This document shows, in pieces, positions 19,564 through 29,630 of a stretch of 64,000 bases of DNA. Below the pieces are notes generated by a model that had not been told where the DNA came from, searched no databases, and saw nothing but the letters and a program-made list of their open reading frames with translations. Positions within the stretch are counted from its first letter, which is position 1; each line of letters opens with the position of its first letter. The stretch comes from Acanthamoeba sp. SK_2022b (taxonomy: Eukaryota > Discosea > Longamoebia > Acanthamoebidae), in the NCBI GenBank assembly GCA_027943245.1, contig JANDJZ010000007.1:248001-312000 (forward strand), written 5' to 3'. The position numbers and the translations under genes are program-made.

Positions 19564-21515
19564 GCCACAGTGTCGACAAAATGGCCTCGTGGTATGACAA
19601 GATCTACACATCAGAGCAGGACAAGCCTAAGGAGCGCAGAGAGCACATCCTCATGCCGTCCAAGACCTCCAAGAAGGAAATTCGCGCCACGCAGGAGATC
19701 GTGCAGATCGTGCAACGGTGCGCATTCCCTCCTCCTCCTCCTCCTGTTGCGTCGTCCTTAGACATGAGGCATGCGCGCTGACGCCGTACGGGCGACGTCT
19801 GCAGGTACCACGAAGAGTTGATATCAGAGGTGGTGAACTACGCCCACATCTATGCCATCGCCACGTCGACGCCGGCCTCTATCTTGCCCGACATACCGCC
19901 CACCTCGCCCCAGCGGAAGCGTGCCTCCGCCGTCACGAGCGCGCCCCACAGCGCGGGCAAGGCCATCGCCATCAACACGACCCCGCAGGGCCCGCGACAC
20001 CCGAGGTCGGCTCACGCGAGCCCGGTAAGCTGCCAGGTGTCACCGCCGTACCGCGCTCACGACAGGCGCACTCAACAGTGGTCGGGCTTGCAGTCGATGG
20101 TGATAACCAACGCCGGCACGCGCGCGGCGACCTTCTCCGCAGCGCCGCAGGGACAGCACGGCGCCAGCAGTTGGACGCGACCGCTCAACGACGAGCTGCT
20201 CTCGTCGCTCTCCCGGCGGGCCTCGCTCGCGCCGTCCTCCTCGGCCTCGCTCACCTCGCTGCCCTTGATGTCGACCTCCACCGATGTGCCCCGCGTCGTT
20301 GACGTCCATCACACGCGCGCCGCCCGAAGCGCGCGCGGCAATCGCGACCTGCTGACGACCATGCCCGCCCGAATGCTGACCACCACCGAGTCGATGCCGC
20401 TCTTCCCCGGTCTCAACTCCTCCCCGGGCTCCTCCGGCAGCGCTCTCCGGCGGCCGTCCGTCATCACAGCTCAGCCGCAGCGAGGCGGCCCTGGCGGCGC
20501 GCCGCGCTTCCTGTCGCTCTCCACGTCGGCGCTCCCGGGCCTGCACAGCGTGTTCTCGACAGACGACGAGGACGACGAGGACGACTTTTTGTATGGGCTG
20601 CGGCCGCGCTCCTTCTCCGTGTCCACGCTCTCGTCGCTCACCGAGGAGGAGAAGGACGAGCTGGCGTCGACCCCGCTGCAGCTCCACACGTCCTCCGTGC
20701 TCCTCAACTCGGCGCGCAACACCCCGACGCGCTACCGGAACTCCATCTCCCCCGCCGCCTCGTCGTCGTTCCGCCCGGCTGGCGGGTCGTGTGACGATGA
20801 CGACAGCGACGCCGACGACGCCGATCGCACGGCCGAGCAGCCCGAGCTCAAGCTGTCGCTCACCCCGATGACCCCGCTCTTTGGCTCGTCCCTGCCGCAG
20901 CTGTCGGCGACGACCTTCCTCTTCTCGTCGCACGAGCAGCTCGAGCAGCTGATCGCGCTCTTCCCGCTCAACTACCAGAACTTCATGCGCACCTTCCTCT
21001 TCACCCAGCTGTGGACCGTCTACACGGACGAGCTCGACCGCATCTTCGCCGAGCGACGGACTCAGATATCGCTCGACCATCTCCTGTACGACACACTTGC
21101 GTCATGTGCTGTGTGTATGTGTGTATGTGTCGTGTGCTTGTGTGTCGTGAGTAGTTGCCGTCTCGCTAATTTGAGGGTGGCGCCCACGGCGAACAGAAAG
21201 GAGAAGGGCACGAGCTTGAGCAGGAGCGATGGCGCGGTTCTGGACGAGGAGGAGAGCGCACAGGCCATCAACTTTGTGACGCCGAGGAACGCGGCCAAGT
21301 TCAGCGAGGAGATCCGCAACTTGATCGCCTACGAGGACGGCCAGCTGCAGAGCGCGCAGTCGCTGCTGCAGATCTTTGACAAGACGCCCGAAGAGGAAGC
21401 CGCGCTGGACGACATTCTCCTTCACTCCAGCCGACGCCTCACCGTTCTCACCAAAGCTCTCGACTCCATCAACCTTCTCCTTCGCTCTCCCTCTTCCAAC
21501 ACCCCTCCGGCGTAG
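16330..21515 (+). CDS. DENN-domain protein (uDENN-cDENN-dDENN)
   Basis: A large multi-exon protein of the DENN family, which typically act as Rab GTPase exchange factors. The start at 16330 (MSHLLVNRQ) splices in phase from 16413 to the exon continuing RTALDLQEAV; an ATG at 16102 is the alternative. The uDENN half has HLFEHFIVVGWPP, HFCFPNR, YIFLMTGDGQFLYGVCV and PRVYCFITRFPFFQLHFNML. A long Ser/Arg/Glu-rich and coiled-coil linker follows (about 17380-18830). cDENN gives CLPSLLRLVSLEHFTVLLRA, EFKVVVVSKNLGILANVV, LLRPLMWQGPFIPILP and PFIIGVQEI. After another low-complexity region (19900-20900) the dDENN-like tail has LEQLIALFPLNYQNFMRTFL and ends SPSSNTPPA with a stop at 21515. Introns contain (GCAC)n and (GT)n. 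Which Rab it serves cannot be told. Confidence 0.85.
19247..19288. repeat. (GCAC)n / (CACATG)n repeat in a DENN intron
   Basis: A tandem array of ACGC-type units grading into ACATGC units, within the short intron between the exons ending DECVESP and starting PFIIGVQE. Confidence 0.85.
19535..19563. repeat. (GT)n microsatellite at a DENN 3' splice site
   Basis: About 29 bp of GT, ending a few bases before the acceptor CCACAG that precedes the exon starting VDKMASWYDKIY. The transcript has UG repeats where a pyrimidine tract is expected. Confidence 0.93.
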
Positions 21516-21801
21516 CGCTGTACAGGGGCGTGTAACATACGGAAAAATGATTTAAAAAAAAACATATTATTCTGTTGTTTGTATTTTTATTTATTTTTTC
21601 CTGCCGCAGGCAGAAGCAAGGAAGGGGCAGGGCAGCTACGGCTCTTTGGTCACAAGAGCCTACTGCACAGCACCAACAACAAACAACAATGCATACGGAT
21701 ACTGAGGAGGTGCGGCTGGTCGCAGAACATGATTTTTTTCTACAAAGATGCTGATGCCTTCATTCTTCTTCTAAATCATGCAGGAAAGTGACGTAGCGCC
21801 C
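21516..21801. other. Intergenic: DENN 3' end and BTB gene promoter
   Basis: A 286-bp interval between two plus-strand genes. It holds A- and T-rich tracts just after the DENN stop (21541-21600) and a small hairpin, CTGCC-GCA-GGCAG, at 21601-21613. No coding sequence or clear TATA box was seen. Confidence 0.5.
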
Positions 21802-23319
21802 ATGGCAGCAATTGGTATGGACCGCCCTATCGTTGAGCAGAAACCTGACCTGCTTTGCCTGACTTGCTTGCAGTCTCGCCGTCTGTTGCGATTAGATTCA
21901 AGGAGTATCGAGATGTCGTTGTGATTCCCTACAACAGCAGCGAGGACTATCGCCAACTGTCCGTGGCTGCCTGGGTTTACTGCGAGAAGGACTCTTCATG
22001 TAGCAGTGACCCTTGTTACCTTCTGGCGAAGAAGGGCTCGTTTGCTCTTGGGCTTCGGTCAGATGAGATTGCCATGGCCTTTCATAACAAGGTTCGCCTC
22101 TGCCTGTGCTGTGACAAGAGACCGCTTCGCTTACACTCGCGCCCTACAGCGGCCCGGCTGGCAATGGATAGGCAGCCGGTGGCGCATGCCCGCCCAGACC
22201 TGGACCCACGTCGTGGTGGTCTACGATTCGACCTATGAGCAAGCCTGCACGTACGCGAACGGAAGGCTCGTCTCTACGCAGCCGGTTAAGGGCAAGCTCA
22301 AGGGTAGCACTCAACCCTTGCTCATCGGCGTCGAGTTGAAGGTACGGCTCGATCAGTACGCCTGCGTGAGCTCTCTTCAGAACTAGAGCTGACCATCCTT
22401 CACGTGTATAACAGCCCGACAAAGGAACGCGAACGCGATTCAAGGGGCTCATCTCGTACGTCACGCTATGGAAGCACACTATCGCCCCTGATACGATTAA
22501 CCAGCATCTGGCGGGCGCCATCACCGGCACCGAGCGCGGCATCATCGGACACTGGCCCATGACCGAAGGCGTGGGCGACAAGATATTCGATAGCTCGCCG
22601 AACAAGCTCGATGGCGACATCAACTTCGCGCTGTGGTGGATGAACTCTGACTCTGTCGGTACGTGCCATGGGCTTGCGTTTTCACAAACGTGCCGCCCGC
22701 TTACGAAGGCTTTCTTGGGGCGGTTAAAGGGCACGTCGAGGTTCCCGAGTCGACGCTGGTCGCGGACATGAGGAAGATGTTCAACTCCCCTTTAGGCAGC
22801 GACTTGAAGTTGATAGCGTCGGACGGACGGGAGCTGCACGCGCACAGGATCATCCTCGCCATGCGTTCGGAAGCGTTCCGGGCTCTGCTCTTCGGCGGGA
22901 TGCGCGAGAGCACGCAGGCGGAGATCAGGTTCCCCGACATCAAGTACGAGGTGCTTACTCTGGTCGTGGAGTTTCTCTACACCGACACCGCGAACATCAA
23001 CGGCGATATCGTCGTGGGCTTGTTCATGGCAGCGGACCAGTACCAGCTCAACCGGCTTCGTGCGCTCTGCGAGGACTTCATCCTCCAGAACATCTCCATC
23101 GAGAACGTGTGCACCATCTTCCAGACGGCGGACCAGCTGCAGGCCCATAAGCTCCGTGGCTTCTGCTTCAACTGGATCATCAACAACTTCGGCGAGGTGC
23201 TCACCTGCGATGCCTATCCTCAGCTGCCGCCCAACCTGCAGCGCGAAATCAACTACGCCGCCGCGAGGATGCATTTTGGGAAGAAGCGCAAGTTGGACGA
23301 GGACTCGAGCGACGCCTGA
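21802..23319 (+). CDS. LamG-like/BTB-BACK protein
   Basis: A possible cullin-3 adaptor with an unusual N-terminus. A 13-nt first exon (21802-21814, MAAI) joins in phase to the exon at 21874. A concanavalin/LamG-like sandwich follows: LSVAAWVYCEKD, YLLAKKGSFALGL, WRMPAQTWTHVVVVYDS, ANGRLVST, QPLLIGVELK, FKGLISYVTLWKHTI and IIGHWPMTEGVGDKIFDSS. After a linker comes a BTB/POZ fold (about 22790-23115: GSDLKLIASDGRELHAHRII, LFGGMRESTQ, VEFLYTDTANI, LFMAADQYQLNRL) and a BACK-like segment (ISIENVCTIFQTADQLQAHK, FCFNWIINNFGEV). The end is basic, KKRKLDEDSSDA, which could act as a nuclear signal. No Kelch repeats are present. Domain calls are confident; partner and substrate are unknown. Confidence 0.86.
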
Positions 23320-23477
23320 TGCCCTGCAGCTGCCGAGAGTGGCCCACTTCCCCGCCCTGTACATAAACACCCTCCACCACTTGACCGTAATACGCGGGCA
23401 ACTACGCATCGTGCGTGCATGCGGTACAATCGGATCGAATACACGTTAGGTCCGAACGCTGTTCCTGGCGCCCATGC

Positions 23478-25521
23478 TCAGATCTGCTCAAAGTATCTCT
23501 GCTTCTCCCAGTCGGTCACGGACTTCCTGAACGCTTCGACCTCCTTCTTGTAGTAGTGCGCGTAGTGGTCCACCACGTCGTCTCCGAATGCGTGCCTTGC
23601 GAACTGGCTTTGGTCGAGAGCGTGCGCCGCCTCGTTGAGCGTCTCCGGGACCTTGACGCTGGTCGGCGCGGTGTAGGCGTCGCCCGACATCATGGGCGGC
23701 GGCTCGATGCCCTTCCGCACGCCCTCGAGCCCTGCGGCCAGCGAGCCAGCAAAGGCCAGATACGGGTTGACGTCCGCGCCCGGGATACGGCATTCGATGC
23801 GGAGCGACTTGCCCGAACCCACGATGCGGAAGCCTGCCGTGCGGTTATCCGGCGACCACGCGAGGCTCGTCGGCGCCCACGACGCCGTCTGGTACCTCTT
23901 GTAGCTGTTGATCGTGGGCGCGAGGAACGGCATGATTTCTTCACAGGGCGGAGGCGCCGGGTCAGTGACACGAAGCTTCAGTCATCGGTGGGCGAGCGAG
24001 CGAGGGCTGGGGTGGTAAGATACCGGGAGTGTACTTGATCCACCCGCCGAGGAAGTGGCGGAAGGTGTCGGAGCACTTGATGCCCTGGAGGTCCTTGTCG
24101 CCTGCGAAAGCGTTCTTGCCGGTCTCCGCCGAGGTGAGGTTGAGGTGGATGTGGCACGACGAGCCCGCCTCGTCGTGGTGGGGCTTGGCCATGAAGGTCA
24201 CGCTCTTCCCCTGCGCCTCGGCCACTTCCTGTTTTGTTTGCATCGCGCATTAGAGGGGCACCTCGTGTAGTACAGAAAGTGCTGAAGAGAGAGAGGCGGG
24301 GAGGCCTCCAACGGCACCTTGAAGCACTGCTTGTAGAGGACGTGGTTGTCGGCCATGGTGAGGATGTCGGAGTAGGCGACGTTGAGCTCGTGCTGGCCCC
24401 GTCCGAACTCGCCCTTGGAGCTCTCCACGGGGATGCCCGACTTCTTCAGGTAGTACCGAACCGCCTTCTGCAGCTCCTCCGTGCGCGTGCCCTGCGGCCA
24501 GCATCGCGAGGAGGAGGCAAGGAGGCGTCGTGTCAGGCCATGCATGCCCTTGCTCTCAGAGATGCGTTTGAACGAACGAACGAACAAGCGGAGCACGTAC
24601 CTGAAGGATGTGATAGTCCTCGCTGTACCAGCCAGCGGTCTGAAGGTTCTTGTAGCCCTTCTTGAAGGCCTGGCAAACAACGAAGAACGAGGAGGAAGCT
24701 GATAAGAACGTGAAGAGTAGCGTGGTCGGAAGAGAGGGAGTCATCATGGAGGAGATGTGACACATACGGTTTCGTAGGTATCGTTGTAGATGAAGTATTC
24801 GAGCTCCGACGCGCAGAGGGCACCAAAGCCTTCCTTGCGAGCCTGATCGACTTGTCTCCTCAGCACCGTGCGCGGCGCGTGGGTGAGCAGCTGGTGGGTG
24901 TCCCTACGTTTCGCGCGACACGAACGAGTTACTTGTGAGCGAGAAGAGACCGGGCCCTGCAAGAGGAGCAACGCCGCTGTACCTGTCGGCCACGTCGCAA
25001 ACGAGGTAGGCCGTGCGATCGAGCCAAGCCGCACGTCGAAGGCTCTCCATGCGGGGCACGAGATGAAAGTCGCCATATCCGCGTTGCCTACAACAAATAA
25101 CAAACAAATAAATAAATACAAAAATACAATCAAATCAAGGAACAAGAACTTAAAGAAGAGCTGAGGGGCAAGTGAGTCGATTTGAAAGAGAAACGAACCA
25201 GTTGGCGGCCTTGAATCCATCAAGAGGGTTCATGTCAACACCGATGGTGAGGAGGTAATCGCACGCGTGGGATTCGAAGTCGTGATAGTGGTCCAGGACG
25301 TACTCGGCATCATAACGCTTGCCGAGCTGACGCCCGGTGAGATCGGTGAAAGCCACAATCACAGTGTCCACCTCATCGGCCTCCACCGCGCGCTTGAACT
25401 CGTCGTAGTCCAGCATGCCCTGCAGCGGGCGCGCCGTCGCCAACCCGCGTTGGCTGCTCAACTGAACCACAGCTCTGCTGCGAATAACCTGTGATTGCGT
25501 TCTTAGTACTGCTGATCTCAT
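23478..25521 (-). CDS. Glutamine synthetase-family enzyme, probable mitochondrial form
   Basis: A multi-exon member of the GlnA (type I-like) ligase family, which joins ammonia or an amine to glutamate using ATP. The start at 25521 gives an Arg/Ser-rich, acid-free leader (MRSAVLRTQSQVIRSRAVVQ) like a mitochondrial presequence. Next come FKRAVEADEVDTVIVAFTDL, SELEYFIYND (metal-binding region), KGEFGRGQHELNVAYSD, FMAKPHHDEAGSSCHIHLNL (ATP and metal site), INSYKRY, LAWSPDNRTAGFRIVG and RIECRIPGADVNPYLAFAGS. It ends EKQRYFEQI at 23478. It is not the usual eukaryotic GS II, and related family members act on polyamines or other amines, so the true substrate is open. It lies divergent to the LAMTOR1-like gene, 176 bp apart. 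Confidence 0.88.
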
Positions 25522-25697
25522 TCTCGCTGCTAATTAGCTCTTCAAACAAGTCCTAATCTTTTATTTTCTTTAGGCTAGCGGGTTGTCCAGTAAAATCTCG
25601 GTTCCTACAGAGCTCGCCCACCCTTTTCTTTCCCATTTTCTCAGCGTTTGGCGGTTGCGAAGGCGCTAGCTCTGCGGCTCGGCATCTTGTCGAAGCG
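25522..25697. promoter_or_regulatory. Divergent promoter region, GS-like (-) / LAMTOR1-like (+)
   Basis: Only 176 bp separate the two start codons, so both promoters must lie here or overlap the genes. The left half is AT-rich (TCTTTTATTTTC near 25557). No canonical TATA box was seen. Confidence 0.5.
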
Positions 25698-26411
25698 ATG
25701 GGGTGTTGCCAATCGTCAGAAGCGGAGCCGCTGGACGACACCCGACCCCTCCTAGGTTCCCGTGCATCGCGTCAAGGTACCGTCCCTCTTTCCTGCCTTT
25801 CCCGTTCCTCCATTCTCTCTTCATCTTGTTCACTCCTCGTTTCCTGTGATGTGTTACCACATTCTCTACCTCTTCAAGGGACAGGGGAGGCCTTGCGGGT
25901 GCGACAGACCTCAACCCTAGGCAGCGGACAGGCGTCGCCGGCCTACCCGAAGCGCAGCAGCGGCCAGTCATCGCCAGCGTCGCAGCGTTCCTCCCGCAAG
26001 CGCGCCTCGCTACAGCAACAGCAGCAGCGCGGCGGAGCAGGCGATGAGGTCGGAGGGCTGCGTCACCAACATGGCGACAGCGGGGCGAGGGACAAGAGCG
26101 GGATGGCCAAGAAGCCAAAGGTTGAACAGCAGCAGCAGCAGGAAGAGGAGCAACGGCGTGCGGCTGGCGTCAGTCCAGCGCCGCCCGTCCACGACGTCAT
26201 GTCTGAGCCCGTGCCCAGTCCCACCACGGCGGTGGAGGAGCCCACACCTCACCACCACCATCATTCTCAACAGCAGCAGCCCAGCTTCACCACCGCGGTC
26301 GAGGTTGACGCGCCTGTGCAGGCCAGCCCCACCACGACAGCAGTTGTGGCGGAGGAGGAGCCTGCCCCTCACCACAGCCATCATCATCAGCAGGAGCAGC
26401 AACATCAACAT

Positions 26412-26483
<72 letters not shown>

Positions 26484-27316
26484 CAGCAACAGCAGGAGCA
26501 CCATCAAGACGAAGCGGCGAAGGAGAACATGGAGGTGGAAGCCGCCGGCGCCCCCGCTGAGGAGGCGGCGATGGCAGTTCACGCGCTAAACGAAGTGGCA
26601 GAGGTGGACAGCACGAACGCCAACGTCGATGAAGAGAAAGAGGAGAAGGAAGAGAAGGAGGAGGAGGAGGAGGAGGAGGAGGAGGAGGAGAAGCCAATGG
26701 ACGCGGGCGTGGTGGAGGCCACGCCTTTGGTCGACGAGAAGAGCGAGGCGGTGGTGACGGTGGAGATGACACCCGACGATGACGTGGTGGTGGTCCGTGC
26801 CATACTCCCGCACGACCTCGAGCCGCCCATGCGCATGCCCCTGAGCCCCAAGGGCAGGCCGCAGCTGGACGAGGCCGCCGCGACCATCGCCACGGCCGCC
26901 AGGCAGCCCGTGGGCGCGGGCGCCAAGCTGGCGTTCGAGGCCAAGCGGCGACTCGTGGAGGGCGTCTTCTCGGGCGGCGTGAAGCGGCCGTCCTACGCCG
27001 ACGACGACGATGGGAGCCAGGCGGCCAAGAAGCTCCTCGAGGAGAGGTCCGCGCTCCTCCGCGTATCTACGGTTTTGATTGGTTTCTACTGTGGAATATG
27101 ATTTATTTAATTTCTTTCAATGTGTGCAGCCAAAGGGAGGCGGAGAACGCGGAGAAGGAGGCGGAGGACATCGAAGACGAGATCAGGCGGCTTGAGCAAG
27201 AGCTCGCTGAGGACGACGATGACGACGACGACGACGACGACGATGACGATGACGACGACGATGTTGAGGAGGAAGCGGAAGTAGAGGAGAAAGAGGAGGA
27301 TGACGAAGATTCTTAA
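25698..27316 (+). CDS. Lipid-anchored LAMTOR1-like N-terminus with polyQ, polyE and polyD regions
   Basis: It starts MGCCQSSEAEPLDDTRPLLG. Gly2 is a myristoylation signal, Cys3/Cys4 are palmitoylation sites, and DTRPLL is an acidic dileucine. This layout matches LAMTOR1/p18, which holds Ragulator on lysosomes. A 102-nt intron (25777-25878) splices in phase to GTGEALRVRQ. The rest is low complexity: Ser/Arg-rich, Gln and His runs (about 26400-26510), Glu-rich blocks (26632-26700), a more ordered part (LAFEAKRRLVEGVFSG) and, after an intron read as 27047-27129, a helical segment (REAENAEKEAEDIEDEIRR) and about 18 Asp. It ends DDEDS. The typical helical LAMTOR1 body is not evident, so the resemblance may be limited to the targeting signal. 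RagA lies 15 kb to the right. Confidence 0.7.
26417..26500. repeat. CAG-rich trinucleotide tract (polyQ-coding)
   Basis: Imperfect CAG repeats interrupted by GAG, encoding long Gln runs in the LAMTOR1-like protein. It is one of the few long repeats in this window that lie inside an exon. The tract is likely to vary in length between strains. Confidence 0.9.
27216..27262. repeat. GAC/GAT trinucleotide tract (polyAsp-coding)
   Basis: GAC and GAT codons in tandem, encoding an Asp run in the last exon of the LAMTOR1-like gene. It is a coding microsatellite kept in frame. Confidence 0.88.
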
Positions 27317-27505
27317 ACCCAAGGTTTAATGCAAGTACACTATCACCACCACAGGTTACGCAAGCAACTGTAAAATGGCAACACGATGTCAACTCGTAGT
27401 GAAATAGTCTTGAAATTTCGCCTGAGATGTGGATTCAAGTGCTCCAAGCTGGAGGTGGACCTGCCCGCAAACAGTGCCGGCCCAAGAGTAAGAACCACAC
27501 CAACC

Positions 27506-28846
27506 ATGGAAGGAGCACAACCACAGAGAGACGAGGAAGCGGGATGGGCTGGACTGGTGGATGCGCTCCTACGCTCCAACCGGGAGCAGCTGGCTGCCAT
27601 CATCACGAGCCTGCCTCCGAGCTGCCGGCGACAACTCCTGGCTCAGGTGGACCGCCACCAGCTCGCCGCAGGGGAAGAAGGGGAAGAGGTGGAGTTGCCT
27701 CATCTCCAGCGAAGCAGAGATGAAGAGAACCAGCACGAAGAACTGGACTCAAGAGGTCGAGCGCAAGAAACAAGGTCGATCCAACAAGCCGCGGAGGAGT
27801 CCATGCCTCCTACCCCGGCCGCAGGACAAGAGGCACAGGAGCAGACACAGGAAGCAGAGAAAAGAAAGGGGTGGTGGACCCGATGGAAGGAGGCGCAGCG
27901 AGGCAGTTGGCAGCGAGTGCGCAATCCGATACCATCACCGCCACCACAACACCACACAACACAACACAACACAACAACACCACCACATCACCACCACAAC
28001 ACCACCGCAGCACAACTTCACAACAACACACGCTTAAGCCTGTAGTTGCTTCGCTGTTCCCATCTCCCCGCTCCTATAGCTACAGCATCGAGAACCCCTT
28101 CTCTTTTGCAAGTAAGGTGGCCCAGGCGCCTCTCTTCAAGTGCGTTCTGCTCTACTTACTTGCCCTTGCAAGCGCGCTGGCAAAGGGAACAGTGGCAACT
28201 CACAGCATCACGGCAGCTCACCGTGGCCAGCGCCTCTAAACGAGGCCTGTTGGGCGTGGCTGGGCGCCTTTGCCGGCATCGCTGTGGTGGGTCTGGTGTC
28301 TCAGTATGCCTTGCCGTCGGACGTGCCGAGCTTCTTCGCCGCCGAGGGAGCTGCAGCTACGCTCATATTTGCTTTGCCCTCTCTGCCCACAGGTACCCGA
28401 GATTTACTCTTCACCCTATCACTTCTCCTGAAGTTGACTACACCTCCCCTCTCCTCTTATTCAGCACAACCGCGCAACATGATCGGCGGAGGCGCTCTGT
28501 CTTCGATGTTTGCGGTCGCTTTCCAGAAGGCGTTTGCCTCGACATCGCTCACCTGGCTGGCTGGCGCGCTCTCCGTGGCCACGTCCATCGCGGTCATGGG
28601 CATCACTGGTACGCTTATCTCCTTCGCGTTGACTGCCAGGTTACTCACACATGCGGGGCAACATCAGGCACCATGAACCCACCCGGCGGAGCGTTGGCTT
28701 TGTTGTATATTGTAACGCCGAGCTTGCACACGCTCGGCTGGTGGTACATTGGCGTGGCCATCATGAACGTGCTGTTCCTTATCCTGGTAGGCGTAGTGAT
28801 CAACAACATACCACGAGCAACGAAGTACCCAGCGTACTGGCTGTGA
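27506..28846 (+). CDS. HPP-family integral membrane protein
   Basis: Its C-terminal half is an HPP-family membrane domain (a family that includes plant plastid nitrite transporters). The exons give ACWAWLGAFAGIAVVGLVSQ, AAATLIFALPSLP, then by in-phase splicing TAQPRNMIGGGALSSMF, SLTWLAGALSVATSIAVMGI and TGTMNPPGGALALLY. The end is TKYPAYWL with TGA at 28844-28846. The signature HPP motif reads NPP here. The N-terminal exon (ATG 27506, or 27386 in the same frame) is hydrophilic and Gln/Glu-rich (ALLRSNREQLAAIITSLPPS). I read splices at CGA|gtgcgc (about 27919) and CAA|gtaagg that keep phase into RAGKGNSGNSQHH, crossing an (ACA/CCACA)-rich intron at about 27945-28030. The membrane part is firm; the N-terminal exons are tentative. 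Confidence 0.78.
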
Positions 28847-29019
28847 ATGTGCAATGGCAATTTTGCTCAAAAATGTACAGCAGTCTCGAACAAGAAAGGA
28901 AAAAAATAACTTGCCATTTTCGAAAAGCATCTTTTGCCTGCGTCAAGTACTACTTCCGGGACGCAGGCACTACACTCGTTCATTCTTCGTTACTCTCGCG
29001 TAGAACAAGCACTTAAGCT

Positions 29020-29376
29020 ATGGCCTCTCCTAACATGAAGCGCATCGAGATCCCTCTTGGCGATGGTGAAGGCCGCAGGGGCTCGCCTCTGCCGGAGGTG
29101 CTGCAATGCAGGCTCAACTCGACTACGCCCAACAGGAGCCCTGCGCGTTTTGCGCTAGCAGAGGAAAGGAGGAAGGTAAAGCGCCATCCAACCGCCATTC
29201 CATCTGTACGTACCTCTTACAGAAGTACCCGTTTGTAGGAAGAGCAAGCACGCCGCCAGTCAAGGTATGCTGCAGCTCGCCAGCATGCCGAAATGGTAAG
29301 GGCCCGTAAGGCGCTACTGTGCGCGAGCCCTGCTGCCACAGACCTGTCCGAGGAACAGAAGGAGGTGCGTTCTTAA
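29020..29376 (+). CDS. Small two-exon basic helical protein, unknown function
   Basis: Two exons, 29020-29175 and 29239-29376, join in phase across a 63-nt intron with GT-AG ends (AAG|gtaaag ... tttgtag|GAA). The product is about 97 aa. It starts MASPNMKRIEIPLGDGEGRR, becomes a highly charged helix (ALAEERRKEEQARRQSRYAA, RQHAEMVRARKALL), and ends SEEQKEVRS. I do not recognise the family; the pattern is that of a small coiled-coil or RNA/cytoskeleton-binding peptide. It sits between the HPP gene (same strand) and the RasGEF gene (convergent). Support comes from the clean splice rescue of a frame that would otherwise stop; there is no homology evidence. Confidence 0.55.
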
Positions 29377-29630
29377 CTCGAGCTTTCGGTGCTCCAGAAC
29401 TAAGCTTCGAAACGATGACTTCTCCGGCTCAGCAGCCTTAACACTCTGCGAAAGCGAGAAACGCTACCCCTCGAGCTGGTCTCTTCATCTGTGCGTCACG
29501 AACTTCGCCGAATGTGCCTTTAACTTTCAAGAAGCCTTTGCCTCGTTCTTGAACACTATGCGTGAGCGTTTTTCAACTTGTGCGTTGCTGTACATCGTCT
29601 CTGCCCGAGCTTTATGGGGCTTTAATGACC

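Noticed and set aside
20040..21080. Long (about 346-codon) minus-strand frame
   Set aside because: It is antisense to a GC-rich DENN exon, is rich in Arg/Gly/Glu and matches no family; it is a codon-bias shadow.
26010..26582. Minus-strand frame with long Leu runs
   Set aside because: It is the reverse complement of the CAG-rich polyQ region.
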